DNA from: Halorhodospira abdelmalekii
GTDB lineage: Bacteria; Pseudomonadota; Gammaproteobacteria; Nitrococcales; Halorhodospiraceae
Assembly (NCBI RefSeq): GCF_016583625.1
Contig: NZ_NRRN01000022.1
Location: 1-49,024 of the forward strand
Reading direction: 5' to 3'
Length of the DNA: 49,024 nucleotides
The notes beneath the pieces are model-generated. The model had not been told where the DNA came from. It did no database searches and was given only the letters and a program-made list of their open reading frames with translations. Shown here in pieces: positions 1-8,400 of the stretch. The first letter of the stretch is position 1. Each line of letters starts with the position of its first letter. The translations under genes and the position numbers were made by a program.

Positions 1-253
1 CGATATTCTCCAGAAAGCCCCCCACGGCGCCCCGCGGCCCCAGCAGAACCAGCAGGTAGAACCCCATCACCGTGGGCGGCAGCACCAGCGGCATGGCCAC
101 CAGCGCCTCGATCATCACCTTGCCCCGCCACTGCGTATGGGCCAACCACCAAGCCAGCGGGGCGCACAGCACCATGAGGATACTGGTGCTGATCACCGCC
201 AGCTTGAGAGTGATCCACAGGGCGGTCAGGTCACTGTCGCTGATGCCGAACAT
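1..253 (-). CDS. modB: Molybdate ABC transporter permease ModB (partial, N-terminal part only)
   Basis: This is the 5' end of the inner-membrane permease of the molybdate importer; the gene runs off the left edge. The 84 visible residues begin MFGISDSDLTALWITLKLA, go through a first membrane helix, and contain the conserved APLAWWLA and LPPTVMGFYLLVLLG stretches of ModB/CysT-type permeases. The ATG at 253-251 follows a GGGAG ribosome-binding site. It lies 24 bp behind modA on the same strand, so modE-modA-modB looks like one operon. The missing ATPase ModC would be expected beyond the window. Identification is firm; completeness cannot be judged. Confidence 0.9.
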   Translation of the reverse strand, partial: MFGISDSDLTALWITLKLAVISTSILMVLCAPLAWWLAHTQWRGKVMIEALVAMPLVLPPTVMGFYLLVLLGPRGAVGGFLENI

Positions 254-277
254 GCCGTTGCGCTCCCTCTGGCCGAA

Positions 278-1045
278 TCACTGGACCGCGTAGCCGGCGG
301 CTTTGATGATCCGGGCGGCATCCTCGCCCCGCATCCAGGCCATGAAGTCCCGGGCCACCTCCAGATCGCCCACCCGCTTCAGGATGACGGCCTGCTGTTC
401 AATGGGATCGAACAGTTCCGCCGGTGGAATCCAGTGGGAACCGGGGATGTTCCCCGAGGCATCCTTGACCTGCGAAAGCGCTACAAAGCCCAACTCGGCG
501 GCGCCGGATGCGGCCTGCGCATAGGCCTGTGTGATGTTTTGTGCGCGAACCAGGCGGCCCTCCTGGTTCAACCGGCCCCAGACTCCCAGGGACTCCAGGA
601 TCTGCTGCGCAGCCACCCCATAAGGTGCATTGCGGGGGTCGGCGGTGGACAGGAAGCGATACGACCCCTCCGTCAGGATGGTCTCAGGGTCTTCCAGCCA
701 ACCCTCCCGGCTGGACCACAGCACCGGTACGCCCACCGCATAGGTGAACCGGGAGTCTTCATGGGCCAAGCCATCGCTCACCAGGGTCTCGGCACGTAAC
801 CTATCCGCGGAAAAGAACAGATCGAAGGGGGCGCCATTGGTAATTTGCGCATACAGCGCGCCGGATGATCCACTGCTGATGGCAAAGCGATGTCCGGTCT
901 GTTCCTCATAGCGGGCGGTGAGCTCCTGGAGCGTACCCAGGAAGTTGGCCGCCGTGGCAATCCTCATTTCCGTGGCGGTGGCCAGTGGAGGGAGGAAAAG
1001 CAGCAGCAGCGCCGTGACAAGAAGGTAGCGAAATCGGGTTTTCAT
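278..1045 (-). CDS. modA: Molybdate-binding periplasmic protein ModA
   Basis: This is the substrate-binding protein that captures molybdate in the periplasm and hands it to ModB. The 255-residue product has a signal peptide (MKTRFRYLLVTALLLLFLPPLATATE), followed by the typical ModA start MRIATAANFLGTLQEL. The oxyanion-binding motif region ISSGSSGALYAQI and the later FFSADRLRAE and GELGFVALSQV-like segments (here AAELGFVALSQV) fit the family. Length is normal (about 250). It lies between modE (26 bp upstream) and modB (24 bp downstream). Expression is probably controlled with modE from the operator at 1367-1390. Confidence 0.95.
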   Translation of the reverse strand: MKTRFRYLLVTALLLLFLPPLATATEMRIATAANFLGTLQELTARYEEQTGHRFAISSGSSGALYAQITNGAPFDLFFSADRLRAETLVSDGLAHEDSRFTYAVGVPVLWSSREGWLEDPETILTEGSYRFLSTADPRNAPYGVAAQQILESLGVWGRLNQEGRLVRAQNITQAYAQAASGAAELGFVALSQVKDASGNIPGSHWIPPAELFDPIEQQAVILKRVGDLEVARDFMAWMRGEDAARIIKAAGYAVQ

Positions 1046-1071
1046 GGTCGTATCCTTTTGAGTGACTGGGA

Positions 1072-1347
1072 TCAGTCAGTGACGGCCAGCAGTACATGGG
1101 AGGCTTTGATCAGGGCGCAGGCCTCGGCCCCCTGGGTGAGCCGCCAGCCCTCGTCCGGCTGATCAGATAGGTTGTTCATGGCGTCGATGGCATCCCGGGC
1201 CGCCTTGTAGCTCATGCCGATGGCACGCGCGGCCGCCGAGATGGAGCCGGTGGCCGCCACCTGCTCAAGCAGCTGAATCCGGGCGCCGCCCAGAAAGGGC
1301 TTGCCTTGCAGCTTGAACCAGAACTGGCCTTCGATTTCCGGTTGCAT
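1072..1347 (-). CDS. modE: Internally deleted ModE: winged-helix N-terminus joined to the last TOBE residues
   Basis: Residues about 1-62 match the DNA-binding N-terminus of the molybdate-responsive repressor ModE (PFLGGARIQLLEQVAATGSI, SYKAARDAIDAMNNLSDQP). The final stretch, LTQGAEACALIKASHVLLAV, reads as the very end of a molybdate-binding TOBE domain. The product is only 91 residues, against about 260 for full ModE, so the wing of the DNA-binding domain, the first TOBE domain and most of the second are missing while the frame stays open. Either a deletion fused the two ends in frame or this is a minimal ModE variant. It may still bind DNA but should not bind molybdate. It leads the modE-modA-modB run. 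Confidence 0.8.
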   Translation of the reverse strand: MQPEIEGQFWFKLQGKPFLGGARIQLLEQVAATGSISAAARAIGMSYKAARDAIDAMNNLSDQPDEGWRLTQGAEACALIKASHVLLAVTD

Positions 1348-1366
1348 GGGGGACCTTGTGGGTTGT

Positions 1367-1390
1367 CGTTATGTCTTTCTGTATATAACG
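1367..1390. promoter_or_regulatory. ModE-type operator upstream of modE
   Basis: Two half sites, CGTTATGTC and TATATAACG, are separated by exactly 6 bases. This matches the known ModE box layout (CGTTATATA, six bases, TATATAACG) with two mismatches in the left half. It ends 20 bp before the modE start and would place the modE-modA-modB operon under ModE repression. The identification rests on the pattern only. Confidence 0.7.
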
Positions 1391-1651
1391 CATGACATGC
1401 GGCAATGAATAATGCGTTGCGTGTCGAGTGCTTATAAAGCAGGTTTCGTGCCAAACCAGCGCGGGGAGGTGTGAGACAGGCACTCATGGGTGATGCACCT
1501 AGCGGCGGATCGCTGGTGAGGGGGGAGAGGGGGAAGAGCGGGCACTCCTTTGCCCACAGCACGGTTCAGTGGGAAGCAAGCTCGTTGAAGAAGGCTAGGT
1601 TGTCCTGGATCGGGGCACGGGGGGCAGGCAGAGGGACAGGCAGGGCGTCTT
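1391..1651. other. Intergenic stretch without a recognisable gene
   Basis: No coding region or RNA could be supported here. A short sequence near 1624-1650 (GCAGGCAGAGG followed by CAGGC) resembles 2386-2412, upstream of the intact transporter gene, which suggests both flanks share a repeated lead sequence. Composition changes from the molybdate operon to the rearranged patch that follows. Confidence 0.5.
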
Positions 1652-1908
1652 ATTGGGGGGGTGTTGCCTCTCCTTGTTTACTGGAGCCACCGTAAATCGC
1701 TCGAAAAACGAGATCTTTTGTTTGCTTACCCCGGCAGCCTGCTTGGCGTTCTCCTTGCTGCTACAATAGTGGGAATGCTTTCGCAGTCAGCCTGGCAGAT
1801 GCTTTTCTCTGTAATGATCCTGCTGGCAGTGCTGCTGAGTCTTTGCGGCTTCTCTTTCCAGCCCCGGGGCGGGGTTATTTTTTTGGGCAGTTGGGGGTCC
1901 GGGCTGAT
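1652..1908 (+). pseudogene. Internal fragment of a TauE/SafE-family permease gene (copy of 2720-2976)
   Basis: These 257 bp are identical by eye to 2720-2976 inside the intact permease gene downstream, in the same orientation. They encode the same internal peptide (from GGVLPLLVYWSHRKSLEK to VIFLGSWGSGL) but have neither the start nor the end of the gene. Homology stops sharply at both borders. The right border joins directly to a truncated toxin gene. It is a non-functional duplicate. Confidence 0.9.
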
Positions 1909-2028
1909 TGCTCCTATCATCCCGGCTACCGGCTACGTATTGGCGATTGGCGCGTGGTCTATACCGTCAGCGACGAAACCGTCACCGTCCATGTCATCCG
2001 GATCGCCCCGCGCGGAGGTGCCTACTAA
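1909..2028 (+). pseudogene. 3' remnant of a RelE/ParE-family toxin gene
   Basis: Directly after the duplicated permease fragment, one frame reads PGYRLRIGDWRVVYTVSDET and continues to a stop at 2026-2028. This is the characteristic C-terminal strand pattern of RelE-type mRNA interferases (YRLRIGDYRVVY). About the first half of a normal 85-95-residue toxin is missing, replaced by the permease fragment, so no functional toxin is expected. The stop overlaps the antitoxin start (TAATG), the usual arrangement of RelE-then-XRE toxin-antitoxin pairs. Confidence 0.8.
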
Positions 2029-2381
2029 TGAGCGTGCAGATCATCGAGAAGGACGGCAGGCCCGAGTGGGCTCTAGTGCCTTATGACGAGTATCTCCGCA
2101 TGGTCGAGGCCCTGGAGGACCGCAAGGACATCCAGGCCATTGAGGCGGCTCAGGGCGAAGAGACGATTCCGCACACGATCGTCAAGCGGCTGCTCGATGA
2201 AAACCCCATCCGCGTTTGGCGCGAGTACCGGGGTTTGACCATGGCTGCCCTGGCCAAGCGCTGCGGCGTGAGCGTGTCCGCCATCTCCCAGATCGAGGGC
2301 GGGCAGCGCAAGCCCTCGGTGCGCCTGCTCAAGGCGGTGGCCGAGGCCCTAGAGGTCGATATAGACGACTTGGTGCCGTAG
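2028..2381 (+). CDS. XRE-family helix-turn-helix antitoxin, orphaned
   Basis: The 117-residue protein has an N-terminal part resembling the YefM/Phd-like WALVPYDEYLRMVEALED segment and a C-terminal XRE helix-turn-helix (about residues 62-115: REYRGLTMAALAKRCGVS, then SAISQIEGGQRKPSVRLLKA). This domain order is common in antitoxins paired with RelE toxins transcribed first. The ATG at 2028 overlaps the toxin stop codon. Because the toxin gene is truncated, the antitoxin has lost its local partner. It could still act as a DNA-binding repressor or neutralise a toxin encoded elsewhere; that part is inference. Confidence 0.85.
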   Translation: MSVQIIEKDGRPEWALVPYDEYLRMVEALEDRKDIQAIEAAQGEETIPHTIVKRLLDENPIRVWREYRGLTMAALAKRCGVSVSAISQIEGGQRKPSVRLLKAVAEALEVDIDDLVP

Positions 2382-2572
2382 TAGGCAGGCAGAGGGGGCA
2401 GGCCAGGGCGCCAGCGGCGCTCTCGCGTCAAACGGCTCAGATCATCGAGCCACTCGGCCAGTGTACGGCGGGTGGTTGGACGGGTGGTTGGCGGTGGTTG
2501 GAGACAGGCACTCTTGGATGGAGAAAAGGGCCAGCAGAGCCACGCCCGGGAGATGGCCAGCAATTTCATCTG

Positions 2573-3292
2573 ATGGAGACTGAATTTTTTCTTCTCGCAC
2601 TTCTGGTGGTACTGATTGGTAGCTTCATCCAAGGAGTTCTTGGATACGGTGTCACACTCTTCAGTGCACCACTGCTGTTCCTGATCAACCCGGTCTGGGT
2701 GCCGGTGCCGCTGATCATCATTGGGGGGGTGTTGCCTCTCCTTGTTTACTGGAGCCACCGTAAATCGCTCGAAAAACGAGATCTTTTGTTTGCTTACCCC
2801 GGCAGCCTGCTTGGCGTTCTCCTTGCTGCTACAATAGTGGGAATGCTTTCGCAGTCAGCCTGGCAGATGCTTTTCTCTGTAATGATCCTGCTGGCAGTGC
2901 TGCTGAGTCTTTGCGGCTTCTCTTTCCAGCCCCGGGGCGGGGTTATTTTTTTGGGCAGTTGGGGGTCCGGGCTGATGGGGACATTAACTAGTGTCGGAGG
3001 GCCGCCATTGGGATTGGCATATCAGAATGCACGACCGGACCGAGTGCGTGCCAGCCTCTCGGCCATCTTTATTCCGACCAGTGTGTTCTCCTTGTTGGCC
3101 CTCTATGCCGCCGGACGAGTGCGGTTAGATGACTGGTTGCTTGCCATATCACTTTTTCCCGCCGTGATCCTGGGTTTTTACCTTTCCCGCAGGTGGGGCA
3201 ACAGGGTCTCCCCTGCTCTTTTTCGTCACCTTGTTCTGGGTATGGCAACTTTGTCGGCAGGATATTCGCTGATTTTCAATTTGATCAGGTAG
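2573..3292 (+). CDS. TauE/SafE-family sulfite exporter-like membrane permease
   Basis: The 239-residue membrane protein begins METEFFLLALLVVLIGSFIQ, then GVLGYGVTLFSAPLL, a pattern typical of the TauE/SafE (DUF81) family, which exports sulfite, sulfoacetate or related organosulfur anions. About seven to eight hydrophobic helices are visible. The second conserved family motif appears as GTLTSVGGPPLGLAY. The ATG at 2573 was preferred over a longer upstream opening because the family motif starts there. The real substrate cannot be read from sequence. An internal 257-bp stretch (2720-2976) is duplicated upstream at 1652-1908. Lower GC than the neighbouring core genes hints at acquisition. Confidence 0.85.
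   Translation: METEFFLLALLVVLIGSFIQGVLGYGVTLFSAPLLFLINPVWVPVPLIIIGGVLPLLVYWSHRKSLEKRDLLFAYPGSLLGVLLAATIVGMLSQSAWQMLFSVMILLAVLLSLCGFSFQPRGGVIFLGSWGSGLMGTLTSVGGPPLGLAYQNARPDRVRASLSAIFIPTSVFSLLALYAAGRVRLDDWLLAISLFPAVILGFYLSRRWGNRVSPALFRHLVLGMATLSAGYSLIFNLIR
2720..2976 (+). repeat. 257-bp direct repeat, parent copy inside the permease gene
   Basis: Identical in direct orientation to 1652-1908, with an offset of 1068 bp. Bases immediately outside differ at both ends. The 811 bp between the copies hold the toxin remnant and the XRE antitoxin, so recombination between the copies could delete that segment. Confidence 0.95.
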
Positions 3293-3325
3293 CTGGATGG
3301 GGCGTCATGGGTGGCATTCACTCTC

Positions 3326-3352
3326 GGTGTTGCCCAGGCGCTGGGCAACACC
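3326..3352. terminator. Hairpin 3' of the permease gene
   Basis: A perfect inverted repeat with 12-bp arms (GGTGTTGCCCAG and its complement) and a 3-base loop lies 34 bp after the permease stop. There is no run of T after it, so it may be a rho-assisted terminator or a simple hairpin element. The rest of 3293-3556 shows no gene that could be supported. Confidence 0.4.
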
Positions 3353-3556
3353 CTGGAATTGCTTGGCGGGGCAGGGCGCGATGCCGAACATGCCGCTGGA
3401 CTCTTGCGTGTCGTTCACTCCGTATCATTTTTCGCTCGAGCAGGTCAAACAGGCGACTGCCTGGCTCAAGAAAGAGAGTCAAGGCTGCGAGGAGGAGGGG
3501 AAAGAGGTTAAGACTTGCCGCGCACCGAGTGTAGTCGGGTGCTTTGGAAGGGGAAA

Positions 3557-3632
3557 TGGTGGAGCCGAGGGGAGTCGAACCCCTGACCTCGACAATGCGA
3601 ATGTCGCGCTCTCCCAACTGAGCTACGGCCCC
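3557..3632 (-). tRNA. tRNA-Ala (anticodon CGC)
   Basis: The minus strand folds into a complete 76-nt cloverleaf with encoded CCA. The acceptor arm GGGGCCG pairs with CGGCTCC and includes the G3:U70 wobble pair that marks alanine tRNAs. The D arm is GCTC/GAGC, the anticodon stem CGACA/TGTCG with loop TTCGCAT, giving anticodon CGC (codon GCG). The T arm is AGGGG/CCCCT with loop TTCGACT. The 3' end faces the rearranged region at 1-3556, so it could serve as an integration target. Confidence 0.96.
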
Positions 3633-3737
3633 TACATGAACTCCCAGGTTACCACGTTCATCGCTCTACGCCAAGAGGGCGCCCGGCAACGGTTGCGTGC
3701 TTTTGACCAAGAGCTCGCCCCTCCGGCTGGCCGCCGG

Positions 3738-4649
3738 TCACCCATCGGCCGCCCCCACCAGCAGCCACTCCAGCAGTGCCTTCTGCGCGTGCAGCCGGTT
3801 CTCGGCCTCATCCCAGACCACACTCTGCGGCCCCTCAAAGACCTCCGCGCTGACCTCCTCGCCGCGATGCGCCGGCAGGCAGTGCATAAAGAGGGCATCC
3901 GGCGCGGCTGCAGCCATCACCGTTGCATCGACGCAGAAGCCGGTAAAGGCTGCCTCCCGCTGCGCCTGCTCCTCCTCTTGCCCCATGCTCGCCCAGACAT
4001 CGGTAGTGACCAGATCGGCCCCGGCGGCTGCTTCACGCGGCGTATCGAAGAGCGTGACCCGACCGCGCCCTTGCTCTAATACCGCCTCTGGCGGCCGGTA
4101 GCCCGGCGGCGTGGCAATCTGCAGCTCGAAATCGAGCAGCCCAGCCGCCTCGATCCAGCTCGTGCACATATTGTTGCCATCGCCAATCCATGCCACCCGG
4201 CGTCCGCTGATCGGACCGCGGTGCTCGATAAAGGTCTGCAGGTCGGCCAGCAGCTGACACGGGTGGTTGTAGTCCGACAGCCCATTGATGACCGGAACCG
4301 AGGCGTAGGCAGCGAAGCGCTCCAGCCCGGCGTGGGCGAAGGTGCGGATCATCACCGCATCGACCATGCGCGAGAGCACCCGCGCGGTATCCTCGATCGG
4401 CTCGCCGCGGCCGAGCTGCGCGTGCTCCGGGGCGAGAAAGATCGCATGTCCACCGAGCTGCGCCATGCCGCTCTCAAACGAGACGCGGGTGCGCGTCGAG
4501 GCCTTCTCGAAGATCATCCCGAGCACCCGCCCGGTCAAGGGTTGATGCAGTTCGCCGCGGCGCTGGATCGCCTTGAGTTCGGCGGCACGGCGGAGCAGGG
4601 CATCGATCTCATCGGCGCTACAATCGCACAGCGAGAGGAAGTGGCGCAT
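3738..4649 (-). CDS. argF: Ornithine carbamoyltransferase
   Basis: This enzyme makes citrulline from ornithine and carbamoyl phosphate in arginine biosynthesis. The 303-residue protein carries the carbamoyl-phosphate motif [17 protein letters not shown] (about residues 51-67), [11 protein letters not shown], and the ornithine-binding [12 protein letters not shown] near the C-terminus. Length is normal for the anabolic enzyme. It is the last gene of argG-argD-argF, all on the minus strand, 33 bp after argD. Confidence 0.97.
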   Translation of the reverse strand: MRHFLSLCDCSADEIDALLRRAAELKAIQRRGELHQPLTGRVLGMIFEKASTRTRVSFESGMAQLGGHAIFLAPEHAQLGRGEPIEDTARVLSRMVDAVMIRTFAHAGLERFAAYASVPVINGLSDYNHPCQLLADLQTFIEHRGPISGRRVAWIGDGNNMCTSWIEAAGLLDFELQIATPPGYRPPEAVLEQGRGRVTLFDTPREAAAGADLVTTDVWASMGQEEEQAQREAAFTGFCVDATVMAAAAPDALFMHCLPAHRGEEVSAEVFEGPQSVVWDEAENRLHAQKALLEWLLVGAADG

Positions 4650-4682
4650 AGCACGCCCTCCATCGGTTAACGTGTTAGGGAA

Positions 4683-5933
4683 TCAGGCCCGGGGTTTTGC
4701 CGAGGAACTGGCTGAGGAGTGGGCCAGGGATGGGTCCGAAGATTGAGACGCCGCCGCAGCCGTCTGCTCAGCGATGAGAGTCGCCACCCCATCGGCCAGG
4801 TGCATCCACTCTTGATCGCGGATGGTCAGCGGCGGCAGCAGGCGGACCACCGAGCCGGCGGTGACGTTGATCAGCAGGCCGTGATCCAGTCCGCGCTGGG
4901 GCAGGCTGGAGAGATCGCCAGTCAAGGCCGTATCGAGCTCAATGCCGATCATCAGCCCCTGGCCACGGATCTCGCGCACGGCCGGGTGGCCGTCGAGCTG
5001 TTCGCGCAGGCACTCGCGCAGCGCCGTACCGGCCTCCGCGGCGTTCGCCACCCAGCCCTCCTGCTCCAGCACATCGAGCACCGCCAGTGCTGCACGCGCC
5101 GCGAGCGGGTTGCCGCCGAAGGTCGTGCCGTGGCTCCCCGGCCCAAAGCTCGGGGCGACGGCGGCCGTCGTCAAACAGGCCCCGATCGGCATGCCGTTGC
5201 CGAGCGCCTTAGCAATTGTGACCACATCGGGGCGGATCTCAGCGTGCTCGTAGGCAAACATTCGGCCCGTTCGGCCGATCCCGGTCTGGATCTCATCAAG
5301 CAGCAGCAGCCAGCCGCGGGCATCGCAGAGTTCGCGTACAGCGGCTAGATAGCCCTCCGGCGGGATACGCACACCGCCTTCCCCTTGGATCGGCTCGAGC
5401 AGCACCGCGCAGATACGCTCATCGTCGAGGGCACGCAGTGATTCGATATCGGCGTAGGGGGTGCGCACAAAGCCGCCGGGCAGTGGGGCAAAGCCGTGCT
5501 GCGCGCTCGGGTTGCCGGTCGCGGCCAGCGCCCCCAGGGTGCGGCCGTGGAAAGCGCCGTCGGCGACGACGATCTGCGGCTCGTCGATGCCGCGCTCATC
5601 ATGGGCGTAGCGACGCGCGAGCTTAATCGCCGCTTCGTTCGCCTCAGCGCCGGAGTTGCAGAAGAAGACCGCATCGAGGCCACTGAGTTGGCAGAGGCGT
5701 TCGGCGAGCTGCTCCTGCAGCGGGATGCGGTAGAGGTTCGAGGTGTGCATCAGCGTCTGCGCCTGCTCGGCGATGGCCGCGGCGACCCGCGGATGGCTGT
5801 GCCCGAGCAGACAGACGGCGATCCCGGCGATGCCGTCGAGGTAGGCTCGCCCCTGCTCATCGAAGAGCCAGCTCCCCTCACCGCGGGTGAAGGCCACCGG
5901 GAGACGCTTATAGGTCGGCATCAGCGCACTCAT
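4683..5933 (-). CDS. argD: Acetylornithine aminotransferase
   Basis: A class III PLP-dependent aminotransferase that converts N-acetylglutamate semialdehyde to N-acetylornithine in the cytoplasm. Features seen in the 416 residues are the FCNSGAEANEAAIKLARRYA motif, the PLP-contacting LLLDEIQTGIGRTGRMFAYE, and the Schiff-base lysine region VVTIAKALGNGMPIGA. The C-terminal 30 or so residues form a Ser/Ala-rich tail (SQSSDPSLAHSSASSSAK) not typical of the family. It lies between argG (15 bp upstream) and argF, supporting one arginine operon. Some family members also act in lysine synthesis (DapC), which cannot be excluded. Confidence 0.93.
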   Translation of the reverse strand: MSALMPTYKRLPVAFTRGEGSWLFDEQGRAYLDGIAGIAVCLLGHSHPRVAAAIAEQAQTLMHTSNLYRIPLQEQLAERLCQLSGLDAVFFCNSGAEANEAAIKLARRYAHDERGIDEPQIVVADGAFHGRTLGALAATGNPSAQHGFAPLPGGFVRTPYADIESLRALDDERICAVLLEPIQGEGGVRIPPEGYLAAVRELCDARGWLLLLDEIQTGIGRTGRMFAYEHAEIRPDVVTIAKALGNGMPIGACLTTAAVAPSFGPGSHGTTFGGNPLAARAALAVLDVLEQEGWVANAAEAGTALRECLREQLDGHPAVREIRGQGLMIGIELDTALTGDLSSLPQRGLDHGLLINVTAGSVVRLLPPLTIRDQEWMHLADGVATLIAEQTAAAASQSSDPSLAHSSASSSAKPRA

Positions 5934-5948
5934 CTTAATCGGCGCCCG

Positions 5949-7166
<1,218 letters not shown>

Positions 7167-7200
7167 GAAGACGCGGCTCCGCTTGTTTGAGAAAATCACT

Positions 7201-7255
7201 CTGTTCTGTTCTGTTCTGTTCTGTTCTGTTCTGTTCTGTTCTGTTCTGTTCTGTT
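7201..7255. repeat. Pentanucleotide tract, 11 copies of CTGTT, in front of argG
   Basis: Eleven uninterrupted CTGTT units (AACAG on the argG strand) start 35 bp upstream of the argG start codon. A CTGAA unit follows. The tract lies between argG and the divergent rnt gene and contains no stop codon in any frame. Such tracts change copy number by slippage; here that would change promoter or leader spacing, not coding sequence. Confidence 0.95.
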
Positions 7256-7449
7256 CTGAATCGGGAAAAGGGGCAGCCCCCATTTTTCTTGCCCACCGTC
7301 CGGATCCGAGACTAGAGCAAAGCGCCCAGTATAACAATGTTCCGCAGCGAGGCGGTATGCACCTTCGTAAAATGCCACCCCTGGTGTACAATCGGCCGCA
7401 CGCAAACAGACCCGGTCTGCGCCGGAAAACCGACGAGCACACTGAAGCG

Positions 7450-8160
7450 ATGGCCGAAGAGCGATCCGACCCCCCCGGCTCCGCGCCGACGACAAACCCT
7501 GCCGACCTTCCTGCCGAGGGGCCGCTGATCCGTACCCGGTTTCGCGGCTTTCTGCCCGTTGTCGTGGACGTCGAGACCGGTGGCCTCCAGGCCGAGACCG
7601 ATGCCTTGCTGCAGATCGCGGCGGTCATCGTCCGCTTCGACCCAGAGAGCGGCCAACTTACACCGACCGAGACCCACACCTGCCACGTCGAGCCCTTCGA
7701 GGGGGCGCGCATCGACCCGAAGGCCCTCGAACTCAACGGCATCATCCCCGATCACCCGCTGCGCATGGCGCTGTCAGAACGCGAGGCACTGCGCAAGGTC
7801 TTTAACCCAATCCGCGAAGAGCTGCGCCAGACCGGCTGCAACCGGGCCGTCTTAGTCGGGCATAACGCCTTCTTCGATCTTGGCTTTTTGAATGCGGCAG
7901 TGGCCCGAACGCAGTTTAAACGCAACCCCTTCCACCCCTTCTCCAGTTTCGATACGGCTACCCTCGGCGGCCTCGCTTTCGGCCAGACCGTCCTAGCCAA
8001 AGCGGCCCACGCCGCCGGCATCGGCTGGGACACGCGGGAGGCACACTCAGCCATCTACGACGCTGAGAAGACCGCCGAGCTCTTCTGCGCCATCGTCAAC
8101 CAGTGGGACAACGCCGTCGGCCGCCCCTCCAGCTTCGCCAAGCAAGTGTCGGGTCGCTAG
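7450..8160 (+). CDS. rnt: Ribonuclease T
   Basis: A DEDD-family 3'-5' exoribonuclease that trims tRNA 3' ends and other stable RNAs. Motifs seen are the Exo I DVETGG in [12 protein letters not shown], the Exo II region [16 protein letters not shown], the RNase T signature [19 protein letters not shown], and the Exo [19 protein letters not shown]. The ATG at 7450 gives 236 residues. It precedes the family core by a short polar lead and is preferred over longer in-frame openings that run into the pentanucleotide tract. It stands alone on the plus strand, divergent from argG. Confidence 0.93.
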   Translation: MAEERSDPPGSAPTTNPADLPAEGPLIRTRFRGFLPVVVDVETGGLQAETDALLQIAAVIVRFDPESGQLTPTETHTCHVEPFEGARIDPKALELNGIIPDHPLRMALSEREALRKVFNPIREELRQTGCNRAVLVGHNAFFDLGFLNAAVARTQFKRNPFHPFSSFDTATLGGLAFGQTVLAKAAHAAGIGWDTREAHSAIYDAEKTAELFCAIVNQWDNAVGRPSSFAKQVSGR

Positions 8161-8247
8161 AGACCGTCTGGTGTTGCCGCAGACGGGGCGGGAGCCCCGC
8201 TTAGATAGTGTCTGCAAGCGTGACGAGCCAATGCGTAGGGGCTGACA

Positions 8248-8329
8248 GCGCCCCCAGGCGAGGTCTCGGCCGCAGGGATGCGGCCGCGAAGCCTCCAGGG
8301 ATGGATTCACGGCGTCCTCGCATGGGGGG
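8248..8329. repeat. 82-bp dispersed hairpin element, copy A
   Basis: It matches the reverse complement of 23441-23522 over all 82 bases with only two differences. Both fall in the hairpin stem and restore pairing: arms CGGCCGCA/TGCGGCCG here, CGGTCGCA/TGCGACCG in the other copy, around a GGGA loop. It fills most of the gap between the convergent rnt and pyrC genes. Confidence 0.9.
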
Positions 8330-8400
8330 CCTGTCACGCCCCCGCGCTGCAAACTATAGGCACTAACCCCCGAGCCCCGAACTGACAAAACCGAACCAGC

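Noticed and set aside
2216-2572. N-terminal extension of the TauE/SafE permease back to 2216
   Set aside because: The extra residues are Arg/Gly-rich and out-of-frame antitoxin sequence; the family begins at the ATG at 2573.
242-3395. 16-base match GATGCCGAACATGCCG at 242-257 and 3380-3395 as flanking att-like repeats of the left segment
   Set aside because: It is short enough to occur by chance in a window this size, and the first copy is explained by the modB start codon region.
3297-4079. Long plus-strand open frame over the tRNA and argF 3' end
   Set aside because: It runs antisense through the tRNA and argF, shows no family pattern, and is explained by high-GC shadow coding.
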